From: Planctomycetota bacterium
GTDB taxonomy: Bacteria; Planctomycetota; Planctomycetia; Gemmatales; Gemmataceae
DNA length: 49,440 nt
Direction: 5' to 3'
NCBI GenBank assembly: GCA_021807595.1
Contig: JAKBCS010000020.1
Span: forward strand, 1-49,440
Each line of letters starts with the position of its first letter. Position 1 is the first letter of the stretch. A program made the translations under genes and the position numbers. Below are positions 9,087 to 17,474 of the stretch, in pieces. The notes under the pieces are model-generated. The model worked only from the letters and a program-made list of their open reading frames with translations. It did not search any database and had not been told where the DNA came from.

Positions 9087-10086
9087 AGCCCCCCTAGTGA
9101 GTCGCGGCGGTCGGACGACGGAGGCGGGTGTCGAAGTCTCGGTCTGCATCGTCAACTGGAACTGCCGCGAGCATCTGCAAGGCTGCCTGCAATCGCTGCG
9201 CGAGGCGGCCCTGGAAGTCTCGTTGGAAGTGCTGGTTGTGGATAACGGCTCGACGGACGGAGCGGCGGAGATGGTGGCCGTCCTGTTTCCGGAAGTCGTC
9301 CTCATCCGCAATACCGAGAACGCCGGATTCTCGCGCGCCAACAATCAGGCGGCCCAACGCGCGCGGGGACGGTATCTCTTTTTTCTCAACAACGATACCC
9401 TGGTACCGCCCGGAACCCTGCGCGGCTTGCTTGAGTTTGCACGAGCCAATCCCGAGGCGGGCATCATCGGCCCTCGACTGCGAGACGAACACGGTCGATT
9501 GCAAGTCTCCTGTCGTCGCTGTCCGACCTTGTCCGCCCTACTGCATCGCATCACTTGGCTGCGATGGTTGGGACTGTTCCGTCCGGCGTATCGGCACTAT
9601 CGAGGCCGCGACGCGTTGGACATGGGCACGCCGCGCGCCGCCGAGATTCTCATGGGGGCCGCCCTCTTCTTACCCCGCGCCGTCTTCCGATCCTGCGGCG
9701 GTTGGGACGAGGGGTACACGTTTGGCGGAGAAGACATCGACTTGTGCGAACGCGTGGGTCGTCGCTACCGGGTTATGCATCATCCAGGCTTGGAAGTCGT
9801 TCATTTCGGTCGCGTCAGCAGTCGGCAACACATCGGCTTCGCCTACTCGCACACGCTCGTCGGCGTGGCGCGCTTCCTTCGCAGTCGCGGTTGTTCTCGA
9901 TTCGGATTGGCCTTTTACAAGTGTGCCCTGACGCTCGACGTACCGTCGCGCTGGCTGGGACACGCCGCTCGCTACGTCTGGCGGCGTCTCCGCAATCAAC
10001 CGCTCCGCGCCGCCAAAAGTCGCTTGTTGTTGGAGGCGTTGGGGCATTTCCTGAAACACGGACTGATCGCCCTTTGGCGCGTCTAA
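9067..10086 (+). CDS. Family-2 glycosyltransferase (rhamnosyltransferase-like)
   Basis: A 339-residue GT-A glycosyltransferase. Its features are V-S-V-C-I-V-N-W-N-C-R-E-H-L at the start of the nucleotide-binding half, V-V-D-N-G-S-T-D-G, N-A-G-F-S-R-A-N-N, the metal-binding N-N-D at residues 108-110 (a DxD-type site), G-A-A-L-F-L-P-R and the catalytic-region block F-G-G-E-D-I-D-L-C-E-R. This layout matches WbbL-like rhamnosyltransferases of cell-surface polysaccharide synthesis. The C-terminus ends with a basic amphipathic helical region that may touch the membrane. The ATG at 9067 follows AGGAAGG by six bases and overlaps the methyltransferase gene. It is convergent with the export lipoprotein gene downstream. 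Confidence 0.9.
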   Translation: MSTLPLEAPLVSRGGRTTEAGVEVSVCIVNWNCREHLQGCLQSLREAALEVSLEVLVVDNGSTDGAAEMVAVLFPEVVLIRNTENAGFSRANNQAAQRARGRYLFFLNNDTLVPPGTLRGLLEFARANPEAGIIGPRLRDEHGRLQVSCRRCPTLSALLHRITWLRWLGLFRPAYRHYRGRDALDMGTPRAAEILMGAALFLPRAVFRSCGGWDEGYTFGGEDIDLCERVGRRYRVMHHPGLEVVHFGRVSSRQHIGFAYSHTLVGVARFLRSRGCSRFGLAFYKCALTLDVPSRWLGHAARYVWRRLRNQPLRAAKSRLLLEALGHFLKHGLIALWRV

Positions 10087-10139
10087 ATCGGGGACTTACG
10101 CAGTCCCCACGACGGGTTTTTCCGAATGCTCGCCCGGTC

Positions 10140-11102
10140 TCACTGCTGGCGCGGCCGGAAGCGGACGGGCGGGACGGGGGGAGGCAGGTTTGGATCTCGA
10201 TAACGCGAGGTCGTTGTTGCCGGCATTCGGCCCAGAGTGGACGGAGAGAGCGGGGTTGAAGACGAGATGTCACCCGCGGTTATCTCGCCGCCGCTGGGAC
10301 AACCGACGGGGATTCCGTTCAAGTCCGTACACGGCACTTGAGGACGGAGACACGGCGGGCAGAGGTTGCGCCGCTTACAGTCCTCGCGTCCGCGCGTCGG
10401 AACGTAGATGCGATCGCCGGAGGCGATTTGATAGTTCGTCGAAGTGTCGCCGATCTGCGCAATCTCGTTATAACAAATGGGTAATACGACGCGGCAGCCG
10501 TTGGGTTTGGTCGGACGAGTCAGCGTGATGTACTTCTTCGATGCCCGATCGTTCAACCCGCCCGCCGCCAAGATGGCATCGAGAACCGTCTCGCGTCCCT
10601 GAAGTGGAAACGCACCCGGCGCGTTCACTTCGCCGAGAACGTAATAGACCTTGCTTACGCGCGTCACCAGGCGCGCGGTAACGGAACCCGCATTCTTTTC
10701 CTGTGCTTCAATTTGCGCGCGCACCTCCGATTCAATCTGCGGAATCGTTTTGCCGGCCACGACGATCTGCCCGAACTTGCCGAGCTGAATCGTGCCATCG
10801 GGCAACACCGTCTGATCGCCCGGCAAGCGCACCGGCGATTCGAGATTGACCGGCTGTACGAGGAGAACGTCGCCCGGCTCGACCGTATAGGGGTCCGCGG
10901 TTCGCTTGCTCAACTCGCGCGGCAAGGGGAGCGGGTCGGAGTGAGCCGAGCGCAGAGCCTTGGCTTCCGAAGTCAGACGATGGCCGGAGGGCGTCAGTCC
11001 CAAGATGTTCATGCAGCCGGATAGGAGCGTACAACCGGCCCAAGCGATAAATGGAAGGACGAAAGGACGAAGGCTGCTTCCGCAGGTGAAGATTCGAGGC
11101 AT
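10140..11102 (-). CDS. Polysaccharide biosynthesis/export lipoprotein (Wza-like)
   Basis: A 320-residue outer-membrane-type lipoprotein. The signal peptide ends at lipobox L-L-S-G-C (Cys30). The Poly_export domain follows: Y-T-V-E-P-G-D-V-L, D-G-T-I-Q-L-G-K-F-G-Q-I-V-V-A-G-K-T and an E-x-E-V-R-A-Q-I-E helix. Next is an SLBB domain, Y-Y-V-L-G-E-V-N-A-P-G-A-F-P-L-Q-G, then A-A-G-G-L-N-D-R-A-S-K. The last 80 residues are Pro/Thr/Cys-rich and not part of the family; they contain C-K-R-R-N-L-C-P-P-C-L-R-P-Q-V-P-C. No Wzc-type kinase or Wzx/Wzy is in the window. It lies 189 bases downstream of the AsmA-like gene on the same strand, and a GGAGGAGG ribosome site precedes its ATG. Confidence 0.88.
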   Translation of the reverse strand: MPRIFTCGSSLRPFVLPFIAWAGCTLLSGCMNILGLTPSGHRLTSEAKALRSAHSDPLPLPRELSKRTADPYTVEPGDVLLVQPVNLESPVRLPGDQTVLPDGTIQLGKFGQIVVAGKTIPQIESEVRAQIEAQEKNAGSVTARLVTRVSKVYYVLGEVNAPGAFPLQGRETVLDAILAAGGLNDRASKKYITLTRPTKPNGCRVVLPICYNEIAQIGDTSTNYQIASGDRIYVPTRGREDCKRRNLCPPCLRPQVPCTDLNGIPVGCPSGGEITAGDISSSTPLSPSTLGRMPATTTSRYRDPNLPPPVPPVRFRPRQQ

Positions 11103-11291
11103 CGGCGTGTTCCTCCTCCGCCGAGCCGCAGGGGTCGAGGGAACGGTGGCGTCTCCCGCTCCCCGATGGTAGCGGCCCGGGTTGGTCCGGGAATGGGTAA
11201 GCTCCGCAACTCAAGGAGGTTGTTCACGACGGCAGAAGTGTTATCGACCGCGAAACGATCGGGGTACAGTCGAAGCGCGGAAAATGCGCGG

Positions 11292-14200
11292 CTACGGTAG
11301 AGTGGGAATGTCGAGTCCAACGGCGCGACCGAGGAAGAAGCGGATCGATTCCTCCGTCATTACCAAGAGCGGTTCCAGGCGAATCACGGGACTTCTCGCC
11401 GTTCCGGTAACGCGCAGATGCACGACGGCGGCGGACAACAGCGAACTGGCTTCGTACAAGAGCAGGCGTGGAATGGCACCGACGAGGGGGATGCGCGATC
11501 GAACCGCGTTGGACCGAGACGAATCGAGCGCATAGAGTCCGGATTGCGCGGTCACGTCGAGATTGAGATTGCCGGCCAGATTGATCGTGCCGTGCATCAG
11601 AACCTTGATGAAATCGCCGAGCAATTCGGCGCGCTGAATGCGGAAGACACCTCCGGCCAATCGCCCCTTCAACGCGCCGGATTGGAAGGTCGCCGACGAG
11701 ACACCGGGACGCAGATAGGGAGTGATCTGCCTCAGCACGGGGAACTGCAGCGCCTGCCCCTGTTCCATTTTCGCTTGAACGACCGCTGTGAGATCGTTGA
11801 TCGAACGCATCTCGCTGCCGGCAAGATCGACCCGTCCCGACACCCGGCCGGAGGCGTAGGAGCCAACTTCCGGTGAGTTGCGCAACAGCGTTCGCAGATC
11901 GACTTGATAGAAGACGAGAAGTCCGGTTAACCGCAGCCCGTTGCCCCAGTTGAGGGTGCTTTCAAATCGAGCGCGGCCTTGTGCCAAGCGGGCGTGGCTG
12001 TCGCGCACGGTCACTTCGCCGTTGCCCTGGGACGGCGCATAGCGAAACGTTACTGGCAAACGCCATTCGGGAATGTCCATGCCGTAGATTTGCCCGCGTA
12101 CCAGGCTGACCCCGCCGACGCCGTCCCATTCCCGCCCGATGCGTCCGCGTAGGTTCACGTCCAACGGCCCCTTGATTCTGGCGGCAATGTCCGGCCACGG
12201 AAGCAGCAAGCGCGACGCCTCCACCTGTTGGAGATCGAGATGGAAATGACTTCCGCGATTGGCTCGTAAACCGAAATCGAGCGAAGCGCGCAGCCGCCCG
12301 CCGGCGACATCTCCCGTAATGTTGTTCAACTGCATGTCGTCGGCGGTGAGCAGCGCGTCGCCTTGCAAACTCTGGGCAAAGCGCTCCTCGTCCCAGCGGA
12401 TATTGGTGACACGAAATAGGCCGCGACCGGAGGGAGAGAAATGGGACCCCTTTAGTTCATAGTCCAAAACGATGGAAAAGTGGCCGTTGACATGCGCCAA
12501 ACCGCCATCGAGTCGATAGGCGGACCAGAGCCGCGACAGGAGGGCGTTGCGGACCTCGAAATGTCCCCGCCCCGCCAATTGGTCGTCCTCCTGTTGCGGC
12601 ATCGCCGAGACGGGGAGCAGCGCCGCGCCTTGGGCTTCGGCGGGCGCGGACAATTTTTTCTCCGGCGGTCGCGCTCCCGGCAGGTGGAGATCACCCTTGA
12701 GCGAGAACGTGCCTCCGAGCGTCTCGCCTTGGAGACGATACTCGGCCTTGCCCTCGCGCGATTGGAGCGTGCAAGTGAGCTTCTCGGAGGGAATGCCCTG
12801 CACGCGCATTTGCGGAGAGTTTAACTCCACATTGGCGGTCCAGGCACGCGGTCGATCCTTTCGCGCCGCATCGAGCGTTCCCTCAACTTTGCCGGACACT
12901 TTCCCTTCGACGGTAAACGGAAGCGCGGGCAACGATTTGACGACCGCTTGAAGATCGAGATCGTGGACTTTGAGGTTGGCCTTCCCCGCTTCCGATCCAT
13001 CGAGAGGGATCACCGCCGAGCCGCGCGCCGAGCCGCCGAAGAGATCGGCACGAATGGCGTCGAGTTTCATGCCGTCTTTATCCTTCGACCAACCGAACGA
13101 TAACTCGTCCACCGCGACCCCCTCGGCCACGATGTTGGTGGCTCGAAATTCGCCGCGGGTATCGAAATGAAGAGGCGAGAGCGTGCCCGAGACCGCCCCT
13201 TTGAGTCCAACGCGCCCTGCGATGGCAACCGGCGGACGGAACGATTCCGGCAAGCGATTGAGCGCCGACAACTCGACTCGGCCCAATTGTAACGCGGCTT
13301 TGAAAGGGTAAGCGTCTTTCAGCCCCAACTCGGCGTCGCCCTTCAGCGGCGCGCCTTCTACTTCGGCCTTCAGCACCGTCAATCGCGCGCGCGCTTCGTC
13401 CACGAGAAGCCGAACCGACGCATTGTCGAGGGGCACTCCATAGAGCGTGAGTTGGGGGGAACTCAGACTTGCCGATCCGCGCCAGGTGGACGGATCGGCG
13501 AGCTTTTCCAGTGGGGCGCGCGCCTGGATCTCGCCGGACAACATTCCGGCGGCCAGTTCGCCCATCCCCTTCTCTCGTGCCACTCCGGGTAGGAACTTCT
13601 CAAGGATCAAGGCCGTCTCCATCCGATCGAGCTTCAGAGACGCTTGAAGTTCGCCGCGCGGTACTACTTCGATTCGCGCGTTGCCCTCAATGTCGCCGAC
13701 CGACTTGCCGCCCTTTGCCGAGAGCATTTGTCCACTTAGCTTTTCGAGATCGAGTATCCCGTTGGCGTAGCGCACTTTGGCATCGACTTTACCCATCGCC
13801 AGGCCGGCCATCTCAAAACTCGAAAGCGAGGCGTTGCCGTCGAGGCGATAGGCTTTCAGATCGCTCGCCGTGTTGATGGGAATGCCGACGTGGACCTTAA
13901 AGGTCAAACGTCCGGCGACGGTATAGGGAAGATTGAGTTTGAGCTTATTAATCAGTTGCGCCAAATCCACGTTCTGCAAGCTGAGATCGACGTTGAGATA
14001 GGTCGGTTCCTCGCCGGGCTTGGTGGGAGGTTTCAATTTATTCAACCCGCCGACGATCGCATCGATGCCCCGCGACAATTCTTGCGTACCCCATTGGAGG
14101 CCGCGGCCGACCCAATTGATCGTCTCGGCGGGAAGATTGGAGAGAAAATCGCCGCCATCCGGTTGTTCGATCAACTCCTTGGCCGGCTCGTCGGGAACGC

Positions 14201-15488
14201 TTACGACGGCTTCGACCGGCGGTGGTGTATCGACGCGGCTTTGCTTGCCGCCTATCTCCGAGACGCCCGCCGGTTCGGGCAGATGAAAACGATAGCGCCG
14301 ACCATCGGAGCGAAGTGCGAGTCGTATGGGCTTATTGGGTCGAAAGCCGCTCACTCGCGCATCCCGGATGACCCCCTCTCCCGATCCCGCCGTTTCCGCC
14401 TTCCCTTTCTTAAGTGTGACAACGACCTTGGCAGTTCCGGTTAGCTTTCCGTCGATGAAGCTCGGCACGTCCCAGCTACGAGGGAGATCGTGGATCACCA
14501 CGTCCTCCACGCCGACGTTCAAGTCGAGGCGCGAAGGGGCATCGTGAAAATTCAGCGTCCCGCTCGCCTGAATCGTGCCGCCCGCCGTCTTGCCCCGAAT
14601 GTGGTGGACTTCGATGGTCTCATCTGCCACGACTGCCTTGCCGCTGGCTTGCTCGGCTTCCAATTGGATCGAAGGCACTCTGATCGTCGCGTTTTGCGGA
14701 GCGATTTCCACTCGGTAGCGCACACTCGGCTTGCCGGCGCTTGTCGCCAAGTCGAGCCGAAGCTTTGCTGGTGTATCGCCCTGCAAGTGAATCTCGTTCC
14801 ACACCGACATCGGCACAAACGGTATGGCCTTGAGCTTCGGCATGGTGATGGCGATCCGTTCGGTTTCGAGTGTGAGTCCGCCCTTGCCGCCGTCGCCGTC
14901 GAACGCTCCGTCGAGTTTCCAATCGCCCCAAAAGTCGTCGCCGATGGTTCCAGTTAGCTTTAAGCCGCCGTCGTTAGAAACGACTTCGGCATTGAGTCCG
15001 CGAAAGATGGCCGGGGAACGATTTTCTTGGTGAAGCGTTAACTCGCCGCCTTGAATGCGAAGGCGCGGCAAAGCGGACGGCGGGCCTTGCTTACCGCCCG
15101 GCAACTTCGTCAGCAAATGTCCATCGCGATCGAAATGCAGAACGACGCGCGCGCCCTTCAGGCGAATGAATTGAGGCGATTGACCGCACAGCGCGCCAAG
15201 CGCGGACACATCGGCCTTCACGTCGTCGATGCGCAGCCAAGGTTTGTCTTGTCGGTCTTCTTCATACGCCTCAATGCCGCGTAAGCTGCTGTCGCCGATC
15301 ATGCCGATCTGCGCGTCGGCGATCGCCACGCTCCCGCCGAGCATGTCTTGCAGCTGCCCGGCCACGACTTGTGTAGCCGCCGAGGAGGAGAGATAGATCC
15401 GCAGAGCGACCAGTCCGATTGCGACGAGCAAAGCGAGAGAAAGCGGGGCGATCCATAGAATTTTGCGCAGGAAGGATGCACGCTTCAT
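11292..15488 (-). CDS. Very large AsmA-like / bridge-type envelope protein
   Basis: A 1398-residue protein with an N-terminal membrane anchor (about residues 8-28, I-L-W-I-A-P-L-S-L-A-L-L-V-A-I-G-L-V-A-L). A long periplasmic body follows, built of repeated beta-strand units such as L-S-G-E-I, G-S-A-V-I-P-L-D-G, G-K-V-S-G-K-V-E-G-T-L and F-Q-S-G-A-L-K-G-R-L-A-G-G-V-F-R-I. This is the repeating-beta-groove style of AsmA/TamB/YhdP proteins, which carry phospholipid between membranes or assist outer-membrane assembly. The C-terminus resembles the AsmA-like C-terminal domain: an A-x-S-G-L-Y-A-L-type strand, then a helix with R-L-L-L-Y-E. The ATG at 15488 follows GGAGA by six bases and is preferred over the start at 15536. 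Substrate and partners are unknown. Confidence 0.8.
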   Translation of the reverse strand: MKRASFLRKILWIAPLSLALLVAIGLVALRIYLSSSAATQVVAGQLQDMLGGSVAIADAQIGMIGDSSLRGIEAYEEDRQDKPWLRIDDVKADVSALGALCGQSPQFIRLKGARVVLHFDRDGHLLTKLPGGKQGPPSALPRLRIQGGELTLHQENRSPAIFRGLNAEVVSNDGGLKLTGTIGDDFWGDWKLDGAFDGDGGKGGLTLETERIAITMPKLKAIPFVPMSVWNEIHLQGDTPAKLRLDLATSAGKPSVRYRVEIAPQNATIRVPSIQLEAEQASGKAVVADETIEVHHIRGKTAGGTIQASGTLNFHDAPSRLDLNVGVEDVVIHDLPRSWDVPSFIDGKLTGTAKVVVTLKKGKAETAGSGEGVIRDARVSGFRPNKPIRLALRSDGRRYRFHLPEPAGVSEIGGKQSRVDTPPPVEAVVSVPDEPAKELIEQPDGGDFLSNLPAETINWVGRGLQWGTQELSRGIDAIVGGLNKLKPPTKPGEEPTYLNVDLSLQNVDLAQLINKLKLNLPYTVAGRLTFKVHVGIPINTASDLKAYRLDGNASLSSFEMAGLAMGKVDAKVRYANGILDLEKLSGQMLSAKGGKSVGDIEGNARIEVVPRGELQASLKLDRMETALILEKFLPGVAREKGMGELAAGMLSGEIQARAPLEKLADPSTWRGSASLSSPQLTLYGVPLDNASVRLLVDEARARLTVLKAEVEGAPLKGDAELGLKDAYPFKAALQLGRVELSALNRLPESFRPPVAIAGRVGLKGAVSGTLSPLHFDTRGEFRATNIVAEGVAVDELSFGWSKDKDGMKLDAIRADLFGGSARGSAVIPLDGSEAGKANLKVHDLDLQAVVKSLPALPFTVEGKVSGKVEGTLDAARKDRPRAWTANVELNSPQMRVQGIPSEKLTCTLQSREGKAEYRLQGETLGGTFSLKGDLHLPGARPPEKKLSAPAEAQGAALLPVSAMPQQEDDQLAGRGHFEVRNALLSRLWSAYRLDGGLAHVNGHFSIVLDYELKGSHFSPSGRGLFRVTNIRWDEERFAQSLQGDALLTADDMQLNNITGDVAGGRLRASLDFGLRANRGSHFHLDLQQVEASRLLLPWPDIAARIKGPLDVNLRGRIGREWDGVGGVSLVRGQIYGMDIPEWRLPVTFRYAPSQGNGEVTVRDSHARLAQGRARFESTLNWGNGLRLTGLLVFYQVDLRTLLRNSPEVGSYASGRVSGRVDLAGSEMRSINDLTAVVQAKMEQGQALQFPVLRQITPYLRPGVSSATFQSGALKGRLAGGVFRIQRAELLGDFIKVLMHGTINLAGNLNLDVTAQSGLYALDSSRSNAVRSRIPLVGAIPRLLLYEASSLLSAAVVHLRVTGTARSPVIRLEPLLVMTEESIRFFLGRAVGLDIPTLP

Positions 15489-15583
15489 GTCGGTCTCCGT
15501 CTTGGGTGCAATCTCGCGTGGATGAAGCGCGGTCATCGCCCGGCGTCGTTGTCGGGTTCTGGCCGATTGGGCCTAAGTTTATT

Positions 15584-16369
15584 CTAGCGCGCGGACGGCG
15601 CTCGGCAGCGGAACACATCGGCCTGTCCGGCAAAGCTGATCCGATGCTCGATGGACACAAAGCCCGCCCGCGTTAGTTTATTCTCGACCACCCGGGCGGG
15701 CAGATAATGGAATCGACCGAGACGAGCCTCGCGCTTGAGCCAAGCACCATAGCGCAGCATACGCAGAGAGTTCTTGACGTACCGAAGAGGATGGCCCGTG
15801 CGGAAAAATCCGGGAATGCCGTAGAGGGCGATTTTGCTCCACGCCGGCTCTGGGACATTCACGGAAAAGACGAAAGTACCTCCCGGACGCAGCACGCGGC
15901 ATACATCGGCCAACAGAGACTCGTAGGCATCCGTCGTCCATCCGCCGCGCTCCTCGGAGTACGATTCGGCATATTGAATCGCCAACCCGGAGACGACGCC
16001 ATCCACGGAACCGCTATCGAATCGTGCCAGGCCGTCGCTGAAATCGGCGTGGACGAAGCGCATCTGGCGCTCCGTGGGCGAAGGGCATACACCATTTCGC
16101 ACCTTGGCGATGGCGCGCTCGTTATGCGCAGCACAATCGAGGGCGAGGATTTCGGCGAGGCTCCCGGCGGACTTTTCCCAGAGCGTCCGCGTCAGCTGAC
16201 CGCTGCCGCAACCGAGATCGAGCCATCGCTGCCCCGGTTGTGGATCGAGCCAGTCCGCCGTATCGCGCAGCAATTGGCGATAGGGGGGCAACTCGCGCTG
16301 GCTCCAAAAGGCGCGAGCGCACGATGACTTGGGCCAATAATTGACGGCAGTAGCGGTGCCGCTCGACAT
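15584..16369 (-). CDS. Class I SAM-dependent methyltransferase
   Basis: A 261-residue cytoplasmic methyltransferase. It shows motif I (W-L-D-L-G-C-G-S-G-Q-L-T, about residues 49-60), an acidic strand-2 end (I-L-A-L-D-C-A), F-V-H-A-D-F-S-D as motif II, and V-C-R-V-L-R-P-G-G-T-F-V-F-S as the post-motif III strand and helix. The middle section includes Y-A-E-S-Y-S-E-E-R-G-G-W. No substrate signature is evident; members of this Methyltransf_11/25 type act on small molecules, quinones or sugars. It starts after AAGAGGA on the minus strand. It sits upstream of the AsmA-like gene with a gap of about 95 bases, so the two may form an operon. Confidence 0.85.
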   Translation of the reverse strand: MSSGTATAVNYWPKSSCARAFWSQRELPPYRQLLRDTADWLDPQPGQRWLDLGCGSGQLTRTLWEKSAGSLAEILALDCAAHNERAIAKVRNGVCPSPTERQMRFVHADFSDGLARFDSGSVDGVVSGLAIQYAESYSEERGGWTTDAYESLLADVCRVLRPGGTFVFSVNVPEPAWSKIALYGIPGFFRTGHPLRYVKNSLRMLRYGAWLKREARLGRFHYLPARVVENKLTRAGFVSIEHRISFAGQADVFRCRAPSAR

Positions 16370-16611
16370 GGCATCCTCTTCCTTGAATTGAGAAGGTGGG
16401 CAACCGAGGCAAATCTATCCACAAACATCGGCGCGGACGATCTTGGCGCGGAGTGTAACCATTTCCCCTCTGGCGGCGAAGGCCATTTCTCGACAGCGCC
16501 TTTTGTCTCCTCCCCGCTTGCCTTCGCCGACCGAGCGTGTTGAAATAGCGACGGTGGGAACGAACCGAACGAATGAAAAGGGTCACATAAAACATTTCGA
16601 GGATGCTCATT

Positions 16612-17367
16612 ATGGCTATTAGGCAGTCACGCGGTCTGACCGTTTTGTTGCTGGCCGGCTCGGCAGCGATGTCGGGCATCGCCCAAGCCGGCGAAGGATG
16701 GGAAACCTATGGCGTGCCCGCGCGCGGCGTGCCGTGGGCGCAACCCGGCTTCCAAGGGTACAACGAAACGAGCAAACCTGCTCAGGCTGCGCCCTCCGAA
16801 GTCTCGGCGGCACCGCGGAAGTATACCATCACCGTCACACCTCTACCGCAGAAGGTCCAGGGCGAGAATCCGAATATGGCCGTCCTCATGGCGCACCTTC
16901 CCGAAGACGCCGCCATCTGGTTCAACGGCAGTCCCACGCAATCGAAGGGCATGGTGCGTTACTTCGAGTCGCCGGCGCTTACTCCGGGCAAACGATACGT
17001 CTACACGGTTCGCATCGTGTGGCACGAGAAGGGCAAATGGGTTCATAAAGTCGAGAAGGTTCCGGTGCGCGCCGGCGAAATGCACTGCATCTACCTGACT
17101 CCGGCAGACGAAGCCGGGACCGTCGCCGACAATCTGTCCAAGCTCGCCCCAGAGGACCGCAAACTCGCCGAAGCGCAAAAGATGTGCCCGATTCAGGCGG
17201 ACAATCCCCTCGGCACGATGGGCGTTCCGGTGAAGCTCACACTCAAAGGCCAGACGGTGTTCGTGTGTTGCAAGGAGTGCGCCGACAGAGCCAAGGCCGA
17301 CCCGGAGAAGACGCTGGCCGCGGTCGAGAAGTGGAAAGAAAAGGCGAGTAGGAAGAAGGAGAAATAA
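16612..17367 (+). CDS. Exported TIGR03000-domain protein with C-terminal Cys metal-binding motif
   Basis: A 251-residue protein. The signal peptide ends near residue 26 (A-Q-A). Residues 87-163 match the planctomycete-specific TIGR03000 domain: P-E-D-A-A-I-W-F-N-G, then T-Q-S-K-G-M-V-R-Y-F, L-T-P-G-K-R-Y-V-Y-T-V and a final beta strand. The C-terminal 60 residues hold C-P-I-Q (Cys192), P-L-G-T-M-G-V-P-V-K-L and V-F-V-C-C-K-E-C (Cys219, 220, 223), the YHS/TRASH-like Cys pattern seen in metal-handling envelope proteins. The ATG at 16612 is chosen because GAGG lies about nine bases upstream; another ATG at 16603 abuts that site. A role in periplasmic metal binding is inferred. Confidence 0.8.
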   Translation: MAIRQSRGLTVLLLAGSAAMSGIAQAGEGWETYGVPARGVPWAQPGFQGYNETSKPAQAAPSEVSAAPRKYTITVTPLPQKVQGENPNMAVLMAHLPEDAAIWFNGSPTQSKGMVRYFESPALTPGKRYVYTVRIVWHEKGKWVHKVEKVPVRAGEMHCIYLTPADEAGTVADNLSKLAPEDRKLAEAQKMCPIQADNPLGTMGVPVKLTLKGQTVFVCCKECADRAKADPEKTLAAVEKWKEKASRKKEK

Positions 17368-17427
17368 CCCATTTCGGAGCGCAAGCCGGCAGCATCGGCA
17401 AGGCATGTGGAGGGTATCCCCTCACTC

Positions 17428-17466
17428 CGTCCCCTCTCCCCAGAGTAGATGGGAGAGGGGCTTCTT
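17428..17466. terminator. CCCCTCTCCC hairpin, bidirectional terminator-like repeat
   Basis: CCCCTCTCCC (17431-17440) and GGGAGAGGGG (17451-17460) form a perfect 10-base-pair stem with a 10-base loop. It lies between two convergent genes. Its minus-strand sequence AGAAGCCCCTCTCCC, followed after a few bases by TACTC, also matches the arms of the inverted repeat at 34015-34150, so it is a copy of a dispersed element. Confidence 0.6.
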
Positions 17467-17474
17467 GGGCCTGC

